Assembly: GCA_963793275.1 (NCBI GenBank)
Contig: CAWBZL010000005.1
Span: forward strand, 77,652-141,651
Origin: Marinirhabdus sp963793275
GTDB lineage: Bacteria > Bacteroidota > Bacteroidia > Flavobacteriales > Flavobacteriaceae
Reading direction: 5' to 3'
Length of the DNA stretch: 64,000 bases
A program made the position numbers and the translations under genes. The notes under the pieces were generated by a model that saw nothing but the letters and a program-made list of their open reading frames with translations, was not told where the DNA came from and did not search any database. How positions within the stretch are numbered: the stretch's first letter is position 1; the number at the start of each line of letters is the position of its first letter. This document shows positions 8,780 through 17,852 of this stretch, piece by piece.

Positions 8780-9862
8780 ATGGAAAATAAAAAAGAATTA
8801 AGAAACTGGTTAAATGCTTTTGGGTTGCAACACCCCCTTGTAATTGCAGGCCCTTGTAGCGCTGAAACGGAAGCGCAGGTTTTAAAAATTGCACACCAGT
8901 TAAAAGATACCGATACTACAGTCCTGAGAGCTGGAATATGGAAACCCAGAACACGTCCAGGAAATTTTGAAGGAGTAGGCGCACTTGGCTTAAAGTGGTT
9001 GCAAAAAGCAAAAGAGGAAACAGGCTTACTCACAACAACAGAGGTTGCCAACGCGAATCACGTAGACCTCGCTTTAAAACACGATATAGATATTTTGTGG
9101 GTTGGGGCACGTACTACCGTTTCACCATTTATAGTTCAGGAACTGGCAGATGCCTTAAAAGGAACCGATAAAACGATATTAATTAAAAACCCTGTTAATC
9201 CGGATTTAGCTTTGTGGTTGGGTGCTGTAGAGCGTTTTTATGAAGCAGGTGTTAAAAATCTGGGGGTGATTCACCGTGGTTTTTCTACCTACGAAAAAAC
9301 AAGGTATCGTAACAATCCGGAGTGGCAAATCCCTATCGATTTGCAAAATCGCTTTCCAGATCTACCACTTATTTTAGATCCATCACATATAGCGGGTCGT
9401 CGTGATATTATTTTCGATTTATGCCAGACAGCCTTAGACCTTAATTACGATGGCTTAATGGTAGAAACCCATTACGATCCGGATAATGCCTGGAGTGATG
9501 CAAAACAGCAAATTACCCCGGCAACGCTGGACCAAATGACGGTTGATCTAAAAATCAGAAAAAAGGGAGACCCGGCGCTTGAGTTTCAAAATGAATTAAA
9601 CACCTTACGTACCCAAATTGATGTGATTGATAATAAAATTGTAGAGATGATGGGCAAACGCATGAAAATTGCCGACAGTATTGGAGGACTTAAAAAGAAA
9701 CATAATGTGGCCATTTTGCAGCGAAAACGTTGGAACGAAGTGCTAGGACGTATGATCTTGCGTGGTGAAGAAAGTGAATTGAGTGAAGAGTTTATCTTGA
9801 AATTGTATAAAGCGATCCATCAGGAATCTATTAATCATCAAAAGAAGGTTATTAATGAATAA
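8780..9862 (+). CDS. bifunctional DAHP synthase / chorismate mutase type II
   Basis: 360 residues. Residues 1-260 are a type I (KDO8P-synthase-like) 3-deoxy-D-arabino-heptulosonate 7-phosphate synthase: IAGPCSAETEAQV, LRAGIWKPRTRPGNFEG, GVIHRGFS and LPLILDPSHIAGRRD are the substrate and metal-binding segments. Residues about 265-355 are an AroQ-type chorismate mutase (LRTQIDVIDNKIVEMMGKR and LQRKRW). The fusion joins the first step of the shikimate pathway to the chorismate branch leading to Phe and Tyr, and the mutase domain commonly acts as the feedback sensor in such fusions. An attenuator with a Phe-Trp-Trp leader precedes it. aroA, a later step of the same pathway, is 8 kb downstream and not in the operon. 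Confidence 0.93.
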   Translation: MENKKELRNWLNAFGLQHPLVIAGPCSAETEAQVLKIAHQLKDTDTTVLRAGIWKPRTRPGNFEGVGALGLKWLQKAKEETGLLTTTEVANANHVDLALKHDIDILWVGARTTVSPFIVQELADALKGTDKTILIKNPVNPDLALWLGAVERFYEAGVKNLGVIHRGFSTYEKTRYRNNPEWQIPIDLQNRFPDLPLILDPSHIAGRRDIIFDLCQTALDLNYDGLMVETHYDPDNAWSDAKQQITPATLDQMTVDLKIRKKGDPALEFQNELNTLRTQIDVIDNKIVEMMGKRMKIADSIGGLKKKHNVAILQRKRWNEVLGRMILRGEESELSEEFILKLYKAIHQESINHQKKVINE

Positions 9863-9883
9863 AAGTTTTTGCAACTTTGCGGT

Positions 9884-10834
9884 ATGAAAGGAGTGGTCTA
9901 TAAATCTACCGGAAGTTGGTACACCGTAAAATCTGAAGAAGGCGGATTTTTCGAATGCCGGATCAAGGGAAAGTTCCGGATAGAGGGTATTAAAAGTACC
10001 AACCCGGTTGCTGTGGGAGATCACGTTCAGTTTGAGGTGGAAACCAAGGGCGATGAAACCATCGGGATTATCCATAAAATTGAAAAGAGGGATAACTATA
10101 TTATTCGAAAAAGTGTAAACCTTTCTAAGCAAACGCACATTATTGCTGCCAATATAGATGTGGCTTTTTTACTCGTTACATTAAACAATCCGCCAACGTT
10201 TACCACATTCATAGATCGTTTTTTGGTGACCGCAGAGGCCTACCATATAAAAGCAGTGTTGCTTTTCAACAAAATAGATACCTACAACGAAGAAGAAACG
10301 CTGGAAATTAAATATCTGGCCGCCATGTACCGGGAAATTGGCTATGAATGTGTGGGAATTTCGGCTGAAACAGGGAAAAATGTAGATAAGGTAAAAACAA
10401 TGATGGAAGGCAAGGTATGTATGTTTTCCGGGCATAGCGGCGTTGGTAAATCTACTTTGGTAAATGCGTTGGAACCTGCGTTGGATTTAAAAACTTCAAA
10501 AATATCAGATCAGCATAAACAAGGACAGCACACTACAACGTTTGCTGAAATGTATGATCTGTCGTTCGATGCAAAAATTATTGATACTCCGGGAATAAAG
10601 GGTTTTGGTGTGGTTGAAATTGAAAAAGAAGAGTTGGGAGATTATTTTCCCGAGTTTTTTGAACTGAAACAACACTGCAAATTCAACAATTGTCTTCATG
10701 TTGAAGAACCACATTGCGCTATAAAAGAAGGACTGGAAAAAGATGTGCTCTCCTGGTTCAGATATAAAAGTTACCTTCAGATTTTGGATGGTGAAGAAGA
10801 ACATTTCAGAAAAGATATTTACGATAAACAATAG
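9884..10834 (+). CDS. rsgA: ribosome small-subunit biogenesis GTPase RsgA
   Basis: 316 residues from the ATG at 9884; a TTG five codons upstream would add MQLCG, which is not in the family N-terminus (MKGVVYKSTGSWY). RsgA is a circularly permuted GTPase that helps late maturation of the 30S subunit. An OB-fold comes first (about 1-85), then the G motifs in permuted order: FNKID (G4), GHSGVGKSTL (G1), and DTPGIKGFG (G3), and finally a zinc-binding cysteine/histidine cluster HCKFNNCLHVEEPHC. All motifs are intact. It follows the synthase gene by 21 bases and is probably cotranscribed. Confidence 0.93.
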   Translation: MKGVVYKSTGSWYTVKSEEGGFFECRIKGKFRIEGIKSTNPVAVGDHVQFEVETKGDETIGIIHKIEKRDNYIIRKSVNLSKQTHIIAANIDVAFLLVTLNNPPTFTTFIDRFLVTAEAYHIKAVLLFNKIDTYNEEETLEIKYLAAMYREIGYECVGISAETGKNVDKVKTMMEGKVCMFSGHSGVGKSTLVNALEPALDLKTSKISDQHKQGQHTTTFAEMYDLSFDAKIIDTPGIKGFGVVEIEKEELGDYFPEFFELKQHCKFNNCLHVEEPHCAIKEGLEKDVLSWFRYKSYLQILDGEEEHFRKDIYDKQ

Positions 10835-10921
10835 TGGAAATTACGAAATACGAGCAACGAGGTACTAATTTTAGAGAATAGAATAAAGTGGCAAGAAGAA
10901 GGACAAAAAATAACATTTTAC

Positions 10922-11005
10922 ACAACCCACAACCCACAACCCACAACCCACAACCCACAACCCACAACCCACAACCCACAACCCACAACCCACAACCCAC
11001 AACCC
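10922..11005. repeat. heptamer tandem repeat ACAACCC x12
   Basis: Twelve perfect copies of ACAACCC, 84 bases, ending 13 bases before the ATG of dtd. No interruption or variant copy is visible, which implies recent expansion or active maintenance by slippage. It is intergenic on the plus strand; on the minus strand the array reads GGGTTGT. Confidence 0.95.
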
Positions 11006-11018
11006 ATAAATCTGAGTC

Positions 11019-11471
11019 ATGAGAATCATTATCCAAAGAGTAAAAAAAGCCTCTGTCACTGTTTCAGAAAAGGTGATCTCAGAAATAGGGCAGGGGTATT
11101 TAATCTTATTAGGTATTGAAGCCGAAGACACTCAGGAAGATATTGACTGGCTCTGCGGAAAAGTTGCCAGACTTAGAATCTTTGGGGATGAACAGGGGGC
11201 GATGAATAAGTCCATTCTGGATATAAACGGCGACGCACTCGTAGTGAGCCAGTTTACATTACACGCCAGCACCAAAAAGGGCAATCGTCCAAGTTTTATA
11301 AAGGCCGCCAGACCAGACACCGCTATCCCATTATACGAAGCTTTTGTCAAGCAGTTAGAAAAAGAGTTGGGTAAAAAAGTGCAAACTGGAGAATTTGGTG
11401 CTATGATGGATGTTTCTCTGGTAAATGATGGTCCGGTGACCATTACCATCGATTCAAAAGTTAAAGAATGA
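11019..11471 (+). CDS. dtd: D-aminoacyl-tRNA deacylase
   Basis: 150 residues, full family length. Dtd removes D-amino acids wrongly attached to tRNA. The start MRIIIQRVKKASVTV, the active-site segment SQFTLHAS and the cross-subunit Gly-cisPro motif region NDGPVTI near the C-terminus are all present. The gene begins 13 bases after a 12-copy heptamer array, so its translation start region and any promoter spacing may vary with array length. The next gene follows after 57 bases. Confidence 0.93.
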   Translation: MRIIIQRVKKASVTVSEKVISEIGQGYLILLGIEAEDTQEDIDWLCGKVARLRIFGDEQGAMNKSILDINGDALVVSQFTLHASTKKGNRPSFIKAARPDTAIPLYEAFVKQLEKELGKKVQTGEFGAMMDVSLVNDGPVTITIDSKVKE

Positions 11472-11528
11472 TTTTTTGTTGGGAAAACTTTAAGAATAAT
11501 TTATATTGCCCAGCCTCAGCATCTACTT

Positions 11529-13421
11529 ATGTTTTTACGCAGTTTACTACTATTATTTATTATTTCTACGACATCGGTTTTTGGGCAGTATCCTGTCGCG
11601 GATATTCCTGAAGCGTTAACAGCGGGTGTAAGTTCGGTGATCCGAGATCAGGAAACTGTTATCACACTGGACGATTATAATAGAATGACCCACTATTTTA
11701 AAGAAGTTATCACAGTATTTAATAGAAAAGGATTAAACGCTATCCGATCTGGCGTTGGATATGACAAAAGCACATCTGTTAAAAGTCTCGAGGCAAAAGT
11801 TTTTAACGCAGAAGGCAAAGAGATCAAAAAATTTAAGAAGCGTGATTTTGTAGATGTAAGTGCTTCTGGCGGAAGTATGATGTATACAGATAACAGAATC
11901 CTTTCCATAGATTATGTTCCCAGTTCCTTCCCTTTTACATTTCAATTTGAATATGAATTAAAATCATCTTCTACGGCCTTTTTGCCAAGATGGGAGCCAG
12001 TTCCTTTTTACGATATGAGTGTTCAAAAATCCAGCTTTACGGTGCTAAATAAAAGAGAGGTGCCGGTCATAAGTCGTACCTATAATTTGTCTCAATTTAG
12101 TGCTGTTGTAGAAGAAACACCGCAAAAATATTATTATAGTATAGAAAATGTTACTCCAATTAAAAAGGAGTTTTTAAGTCCTTATTATACGGAATTTGCC
12201 CCTGTAGTAAAAGTTGCATTGCAAAAATTTCAACTGGAAAACGAAAGTGGGTTTGTTACTACGTGGAAGGATTTCGGTCTTTGGCAAAATGATAAGTTAT
12301 TGTTTGGAAGAGATGAAATTTCAGAAGAGACCAATGCTAAAATTGCACAACTCGTGAGTGGTATAGAAGATCCAAAAGAGAAAACACGGGTTATTTATGA
12401 ATATATGCAAAGCAAAACCAGATACGTTTTTATAGCAATTGGTATTGGCGGATGGCAACCTTCTCCGGCTACAGAAGTTGACGAGTTGAGTTACGGAGAT
12501 TGTAAAGGGTTAACAAATTATACCAAAGCATTATTAAAGACCCAGGGTATAGATTCCTATTATACTATTGTAGATTCTGGTAGTGATGGCCGGGATATTG
12601 ACGAAGATTTTGTTGCGCTACAGGGAGATCATGTAATACTTACTGTGCCTTTTAAGGATGAAAATGTTTTTCTGGAATGTACAAGTCAACAAGCTCCTTT
12701 CAATTATTTAGGTGACTTTACAGATAACAGGAAGGTGCTCATGGTAACGCCGGACGGCGGAGTAATTGCTAAAACACATGCTTATGAGACTAAAAATAAC
12801 CTTCAAAGTTTAAAAGCTACAGTTGTTATTGATTCCGATTTTAATGTGACCGGAACGCTAAATGAAGCTTCCAGCGGACTAGCCTACGGGAACAAATATT
12901 TTCTTGAATCTGGCACCAACGATGATGTGAAAATGTATTATAAACAGATATGGGGACATCTTAATAATTTATCTCTGGCCAATATTGAGTTTAAGAATAA
13001 TAAGAAAGAGATAGTATTTACAGAAACATTGAATTTTGAAACCGATAATTATGTTTCTAAAGCCGGTGATAGAATTTTGATTAACCCTAATATATTTAAT
13101 CGTTATAACAACCTTCCTGTTGCAGATAACAACCGAACCTTACCACTGCAGATTAAGCGTGGATACACTTTTAGCGATACCGTAGAAATTACGTTGCCGG
13201 AAGGTTATACAATAGAAGCCGCTTTTGAGCCTATTATACTTACTTCAAAATTTGGAACGTATAAAGCAAGTATAGAAAACGTAAACGCTTCGCAATTTAT
13301 ATACAATAGGGAGTTAGTGCTTCACGAAGGAACATTTTCCAAAGAGGAATATACTGGTTATGTGGAGTTTATTCAGCAACTAGTTAAGAAAGATAAATCC
13401 AAAATAGTATTGTTTAAGTAA
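11529..13421 (+). CDS. exported DUF3857 and transglutaminase-like protein (catalytic residues present)
   Basis: 630 residues with signal peptide (first ~19 residues, ending FGQ). Residues about 50-230 are a DUF3857 beta domain; about 265-400 a transglutaminase-like core with the cysteine in YGDCKGLTNYT and the histidine in LQGDHVILTVPF, so the protease-fold active site looks intact; the C-terminal third is beta-rich. Such proteins are common in Bacteroidota envelopes and their substrates are unknown. It is first of three tandem paralogs; its stop and the next ATG overlap by one base (TAATG), so translation is coupled. The three probably form one complex or share one substrate, which is inference. 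Confidence 0.85.
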   Translation: MFLRSLLLLFIISTTSVFGQYPVADIPEALTAGVSSVIRDQETVITLDDYNRMTHYFKEVITVFNRKGLNAIRSGVGYDKSTSVKSLEAKVFNAEGKEIKKFKKRDFVDVSASGGSMMYTDNRILSIDYVPSSFPFTFQFEYELKSSSTAFLPRWEPVPFYDMSVQKSSFTVLNKREVPVISRTYNLSQFSAVVEETPQKYYYSIENVTPIKKEFLSPYYTEFAPVVKVALQKFQLENESGFVTTWKDFGLWQNDKLLFGRDEISEETNAKIAQLVSGIEDPKEKTRVIYEYMQSKTRYVFIAIGIGGWQPSPATEVDELSYGDCKGLTNYTKALLKTQGIDSYYTIVDSGSDGRDIDEDFVALQGDHVILTVPFKDENVFLECTSQQAPFNYLGDFTDNRKVLMVTPDGGVIAKTHAYETKNNLQSLKATVVIDSDFNVTGTLNEASSGLAYGNKYFLESGTNDDVKMYYKQIWGHLNNLSLANIEFKNNKKEIVFTETLNFETDNYVSKAGDRILINPNIFNRYNNLPVADNNRTLPLQIKRGYTFSDTVEITLPEGYTIEAAFEPIILTSKFGTYKASIENVNASQFIYNRELVLHEGTFSKEEYTGYVEFIQQLVKKDKSKIVLFK

Positions 13422-15271
13422 TGAAGTTTACATCTGTTATAGTTTTTATTTTTATAAGTTGTCAGTATTGGGTAGTTTCAAGTCAGGAAAGAAAATTTGG
13501 TGATGTTACTGCAGCAGAGTTAGAGGAAAAAGGGGATGTTTTTTTTCCGGATGCCCCTGCGGTTATATTATATAGAGATATAGATTTTGCTTACGGAAAT
13601 GCTTTAAATGTGCACGAGCGTATTAAAATTTATAATTCTGAAGGATTTGAATATTCAGACTGGATTATCAGATTTGATGATATAAAAGGGTTGAAAGCTT
13701 TTACATACAATCTGGTAGACGGAAAAATTGAGAAAACGAAGGTTTCAAAAGATGGAATTTTTAAGGAAGAAATTTCAGAAGATGAAGAAATAAGTAAAAT
13801 TACCTTCCCAAAAGTTAAAGAAGGCTCTATTATAGAAATTAAGTATAAAGTAATTTTTATAGGACTTTCTACGCTGTATAGCCAGAGTTCACTCCCCATA
13901 AAATACCAACGGTTTAAAATTTATAACGGGTACTATGGTAGTCTTTCCATAAGACAAAACCAGTACGTAAAATTACCCATACGCAGGGTAGACGAGGCTA
14001 CCAGTAGTTTGTTTATTGGAGAAAATATTCCACCACTTAATGAGGAGGATTTTGTAGCAAATGTGAACAACCATCGCGGTAAAATTTTAATGCAAAATCA
14101 CGGGACAGGATATCAACAAACCTGGTCCAATGTCGCAAAAAGTTATAACAATGCAGAGTGGTTTGGACGCCAACTAAAAAAAGGGGATGCTCTTTATAAA
14201 AAAGACCTTGAAAATTTACTGAAGGGTGAGACAGATACGCTAACAATTGCCAAAAAAATTGATCGGCACGTAAAGCAAACTATCGAATGGGATAAAGGAT
14301 ACAGTCGTGGTTCGGAGTATGTAAAGAGTGTGTACAGAGATAAAAAAGGTGATTCTGGTGATATTAATTTAATGTTGGTTCATATGCTTAGATCTGCTGG
14401 GCTTAATGCAGACCCAATATTGGTAGCTACTAAAAGAAAGGGATGGGTCATGTATCCTCAGGTTAATGCCTTTAATATGGTTCTGGCAACTATTAAAATA
14501 AATGGAAAAAGATATTTACTCGATGGATCTCAAAAGAATGCAGCTTTTGGTCAGGTGCCTTTACGCTACATAAACGATAAAGGGCTTATTATTTTTAAAG
14601 ATGAAGGTCATATGCTTTATCCTATTGCACTGGAAGAAGCTTCTACGATAACTTCTATTGTAAATGCTAAGGTAAATGTAGAAGATTTATCGGTTTATGG
14701 AGATGTAAAGAGAAGAATTTCAGAGTATGAAGCTTTAAACCACAGGGATTTTTACCAGGATTTAAAGCAGGATACCTATGAAGAATCTTTGAATAAATTA
14801 GATTTATTTGATGTAAAAAATCTTGAATTAAAAGATGTAGAGGATCCGGAAAAACCTATTTCTATAGCATTCGATTTTGCACACAAAGATTATGTGGAAA
14901 AAATAGGGGACAAGCTATATTTTGAACCCTTATTGATCTGGGGATTAAAGGAGAATAAATTTAATGAAGAAAACCGTTTATATCCAATAGACCTGGAATA
15001 TCCGTTTGTACATAAATATATTATTAACTATACCATTCCGCAAGGCTATGAGATAGAAAGTCTACCTGAAGCCAGATTAATAAAGATGGAGAACGATATA
15101 AGTACGATGGAGTTTAACATTCAACAAAGATCGAATCAACTTCAGGTTATTTTTTCGCTTCACTTTAAACATTACTTAATTCCTGCAGATTATTATCCAG
15201 CACTTACAGCAATGTATTCGGAATTTTTAAACATTTCAAAATCCAAAATTGTACTCTCAAAAATTCAATAA
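13421..15271 (+). CDS. exported DUF3857 and transglutaminase-like protein, catalytically degenerate
   Basis: 616 residues, signal peptide at the N-terminus, same order of domains as the preceding gene: DUF3857 then a transglutaminase-like core. At the place of the catalytic cysteine it has KKGDSGDINLML, so Cys is replaced by Ser, and at the place of the histidine it has VNAFNMVLATI, with Asn. The fold is conserved while the active site is not, so it should bind rather than cut or cross-link. Its start overlaps the stop of the upstream paralog by one base; the downstream paralog starts after 7 bases. Confidence 0.82.
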   Translation: MKFTSVIVFIFISCQYWVVSSQERKFGDVTAAELEEKGDVFFPDAPAVILYRDIDFAYGNALNVHERIKIYNSEGFEYSDWIIRFDDIKGLKAFTYNLVDGKIEKTKVSKDGIFKEEISEDEEISKITFPKVKEGSIIEIKYKVIFIGLSTLYSQSSLPIKYQRFKIYNGYYGSLSIRQNQYVKLPIRRVDEATSSLFIGENIPPLNEEDFVANVNNHRGKILMQNHGTGYQQTWSNVAKSYNNAEWFGRQLKKGDALYKKDLENLLKGETDTLTIAKKIDRHVKQTIEWDKGYSRGSEYVKSVYRDKKGDSGDINLMLVHMLRSAGLNADPILVATKRKGWVMYPQVNAFNMVLATIKINGKRYLLDGSQKNAAFGQVPLRYINDKGLIIFKDEGHMLYPIALEEASTITSIVNAKVNVEDLSVYGDVKRRISEYEALNHRDFYQDLKQDTYEESLNKLDLFDVKNLELKDVEDPEKPISIAFDFAHKDYVEKIGDKLYFEPLLIWGLKENKFNEENRLYPIDLEYPFVHKYIINYTIPQGYEIESLPEARLIKMENDISTMEFNIQQRSNQLQVIFSLHFKHYLIPADYYPALTAMYSEFLNISKSKIVLSKIQ

Positions 15272-15278
15272 CAACGAT

Positions 15279-17279
15279 ATGAAACGAAACTATTTAATAT
15301 TGCTTTTAGCCCTTATTTCAGCAACCTTAACGGCTCAAAATTTTAAATACGGCAAAGTCTCCAAAGAAGAACTATCCGAAAAACAAAATGCAAGCTATCC
15401 GGAGGCAGATGCTACGGTTTTGTACAGAAGTGTAGATATATCCTATAGTTTTAGAGAGGGTGAAGGTTTTTCTACAATAACTGAAGTACACGAGCGCGTA
15501 AAAATTTATAATAAGAAGGGCGAAGATTGGGCAACCAGAACTTTTGAAACCTATAACAGAGGGGCAGACAGGGAATCCTTTGATATAAAAGGAGCCACCT
15601 TTAGCTTAGTAAATGGCTCTGTAAAAAAAGAAAAATTGAGTAAAAATGCTGTTTTCGAAGAACGCTACAGCAAATATAGGATGCATAATAAAATAACCAT
15701 GCCCAATATTGCACCGGGATGTGTCATAGAATATGTGTACACCATTATTTCACCTTTCTCGCAAATAAATGACATTGCATTACAATATACCATTCCCATT
15801 AAAAAGATGGAGGTAGCGCTTAAGGTGCCGGAGTATTTCGTTTATAATACATATTCAAATCCGCAATCTCCTTTAAGTTTCGATTTTAAAAAGGACACAG
15901 ACGAAGGAAAGGTAGTATTCAGAGCAAAAACAGGTATTGGTAATGCAAACTCAAAAGGGAGGGAGGAAAGTACCACAAAATATAAAATTAATGTGTACAC
16001 ACTTAATGAGGCAAATATTCCACCCCTGGCTGTTGAGCAATACGTAGATAATTTAAATAATTATACTGCAAAATCTATCTGGGAATTGGCTATGATCAAC
16101 AATCCAGGAGGCATACCTAAAAGGTTTTCCACAACTTGGGAAGCTGTTTCAACAAGCTTATACGAAAGTGAGGATTTTGTGAACGAAATTAAGAAAAACG
16201 ATTATTATCAAACCGATTTAACCAGTGCCATTGCCGGTGCAACTTCAGACGAAGAAAAAATGGCACTTATTTTAAACCTCGTTAAGTCTAAAGTTAGATG
16301 GAATAAATACGTAGGGTACTTTCCTGAAAAAGGTGTTAAAAAAGCCTATAAAGAAGGGACAGGAAACTCGGGGGATATTAATTTAATGTTGGTGTCTATG
16401 CTTCAAAATGCAGGGTTAAATGCGTATCCGGTTTTAGTGAGCACAAAAGACAACGGAATCCCTGTATATCCTACCAGAGAAGGGTTTAACTACGTTATTG
16501 CAGCTGTAAACGCAAACGGCAAGATGTATGTGCTGGATGGCACCGATCCTTTCGCAAATGTAAATATGCTTCCAAAACGCGCTATGAACTGGCAGGGTAG
16601 GTTAATTAGGCCGGATGGGACTTCGGATTGGGTTGGGCTATATCCGGGTTACACTTCTCAAAAGCTTACCTATGTACAAGCCGAAATAGATGGAGATAAT
16701 GTTATGGCGCAGGTTCGGGAGCGGAAAGGTGGACACTTCGCCAAAGCGTATAGAAGTGCTTTTGTAAATACACCGGTAGAAAACCAGATAAGCGCCATAG
16801 AAACAGGCGACGAGGCTGTATCAATTACTGAATTTGAAGCTAAAGATCTCTCCAGTACGAAAGAAAATATGAGCATAAGCTATACCTCCAATTCCGGCTC
16901 CTTGGTTGAGGAAATTGCCGGCGATTTGTATATTTCGCCTATGTTGTTTTTCGCGCAGACGGAAAATCCTTTTAAAGACGACAAAAGAGAATATCCTATC
17001 TTTTTTGAGTACCCAAAATCACAGAAATATAACATTTCTATAAAAATTCCCGAAGGTTACAAGGTGAAATCATTACCGGAAGGAGTAAAGGCTGCCCTGG
17101 CAAATAATACGGGTAGTTATTCGTATTTACTCCAGGAAGCTCCCGGAATTTTACAGTTAGCCGTATCTTTAGATATTAATACGCCTATTATCCTTCCGCA
17201 GGATTATGAATATGTTAAAGGAATGTTCACGCAAATTACCGAAAAGGAAAAAGAGAAAATTGTTTTGACAAAAATCTAA
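15279..17279 (+). CDS. exported DUF3857 and transglutaminase-like protein, catalytically degenerate
   Basis: 666 residues from the ATG at 15279, which gives a clean signal peptide (MKRNYLILLLALISATLTAQ); an upstream TTG inside the previous gene is less likely. DUF3857 plus transglutaminase-like core. The active-site segment reads GTGNSGDINLML (Ser for Cys) and the histidine segment EGFNYVIAAV (Asn for His), the same two changes as in the middle paralog, so these two form a subgroup distinct from the first gene. A short gap of 4 bases separates it from the mazG-like gene. Confidence 0.82.
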   Translation: MKRNYLILLLALISATLTAQNFKYGKVSKEELSEKQNASYPEADATVLYRSVDISYSFREGEGFSTITEVHERVKIYNKKGEDWATRTFETYNRGADRESFDIKGATFSLVNGSVKKEKLSKNAVFEERYSKYRMHNKITMPNIAPGCVIEYVYTIISPFSQINDIALQYTIPIKKMEVALKVPEYFVYNTYSNPQSPLSFDFKKDTDEGKVVFRAKTGIGNANSKGREESTTKYKINVYTLNEANIPPLAVEQYVDNLNNYTAKSIWELAMINNPGGIPKRFSTTWEAVSTSLYESEDFVNEIKKNDYYQTDLTSAIAGATSDEEKMALILNLVKSKVRWNKYVGYFPEKGVKKAYKEGTGNSGDINLMLVSMLQNAGLNAYPVLVSTKDNGIPVYPTREGFNYVIAAVNANGKMYVLDGTDPFANVNMLPKRAMNWQGRLIRPDGTSDWVGLYPGYTSQKLTYVQAEIDGDNVMAQVRERKGGHFAKAYRSAFVNTPVENQISAIETGDEAVSITEFEAKDLSSTKENMSISYTSNSGSLVEEIAGDLYISPMLFFAQTENPFKDDKREYPIFFEYPKSQKYNISIKIPEGYKVKSLPEGVKAALANNTGSYSYLLQEAPGILQLAVSLDINTPIILPQDYEYVKGMFTQITEKEKEKIVLTKI

Positions 17280-17283
17280 TACA

Positions 17284-17610
17284 ATGAACATAGAAAACGC
17301 TCAAAAAGCAGTTGACGACTGGATCAATGAACACGGCGTTCGTTATTTTAACGAGCTCACCAACATGGCACAACTTACCGAAGAAGTTGGCGAAGTAGCC
17401 CGTATTATCGCCCGTCGCTATGGTGAACAGAGTGAGAAAGAAAGCGACAAAAACAAGGATCTGGGCGAAGAACTGGCAGATGTGCTTTTTGTAGTATTAT
17501 GCCTTGCCAACCAAACCGGTGTTGATCTACAAGCTGCGTTTAATGCAAAATTAGACTTAAAAACAAAGCGCGACCACGACCGTCACCATAACAACGAAAA
17601 ACTGAAGTAA
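17284..17610 (+). CDS. MazG-like nucleotide pyrophosphohydrolase
   Basis: 108 residues, a single MazG/dCTPase-type domain. The metal-binding glutamates are visible in TEEVGEVARI and GEELADVLFVVL, the paired ExxE(12-28)ExxD motif of the all-alpha NTP pyrophosphohydrolases. Such enzymes hydrolyse (d)NTPs to monophosphate and pyrophosphate in the cytoplasm, often as house-cleaning enzymes. It is one link in a tight operon: its stop overlaps the next ATG by one base. Confidence 0.88.
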   Translation: MNIENAQKAVDDWINEHGVRYFNELTNMAQLTEEVGEVARIIARRYGEQSEKESDKNKDLGEELADVLFVVLCLANQTGVDLQAAFNAKLDLKTKRDHDRHHNNEKLK

Positions 17611-17852
17611 TGTTTAAAAGAGTTATCTCTCACCAGGGTTTTTGGAAATCTGTTGCTACGCTTAGCCTTATTTATATGATCGTGCTTATCTTGGTACAGG
17701 GAATTTCGCTAGGATTTTCTGAAGTTTTTCTGAATAACGTATTCACCTTAAAAAGCATCGCTACCTTAATAGGAGCAGGTGTTGTTTGCGGATTTGCTAT
17801 TACGTATGCAAAATTCTGGAGAAAGCTGAAAGAACAAGACTACAGAAAATGA
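17610..17852 (+). CDS. small membrane protein of unknown function
   Basis: 80 residues with two predicted transmembrane helices (about residues 13-35, VATLSLIYMIVLILVQGISL, and 45-68, LIGAGVVCGFAITYAKFW) and a basic C-terminus. It sits between the mazG-like gene and aroA with one-base and four-base overlaps, so it is clearly translated with them. I recognise no function; small proteins in this position occur in many relatives, which is recollection rather than evidence here. Confidence 0.7.
   Translation: MFKRVISHQGFWKSVATLSLIYMIVLILVQGISLGFSEVFLNNVFTLKSIATLIGAGVVCGFAITYAKFWRKLKEQDYRK

Noticed and set aside
9869..9883. TTG start for rsgA
   Set aside because: It adds five residues that are not in the family; the ATG at 9884 gives the usual N-terminus.
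10922..11005. CRISPR array
   Set aside because: Unit is seven bases with no spacers, and no cas genes are present.
15249..15278. Start at a TTG inside the preceding DUF3857 gene
   Set aside because: The ATG at 15279 gives a clean signal peptide.
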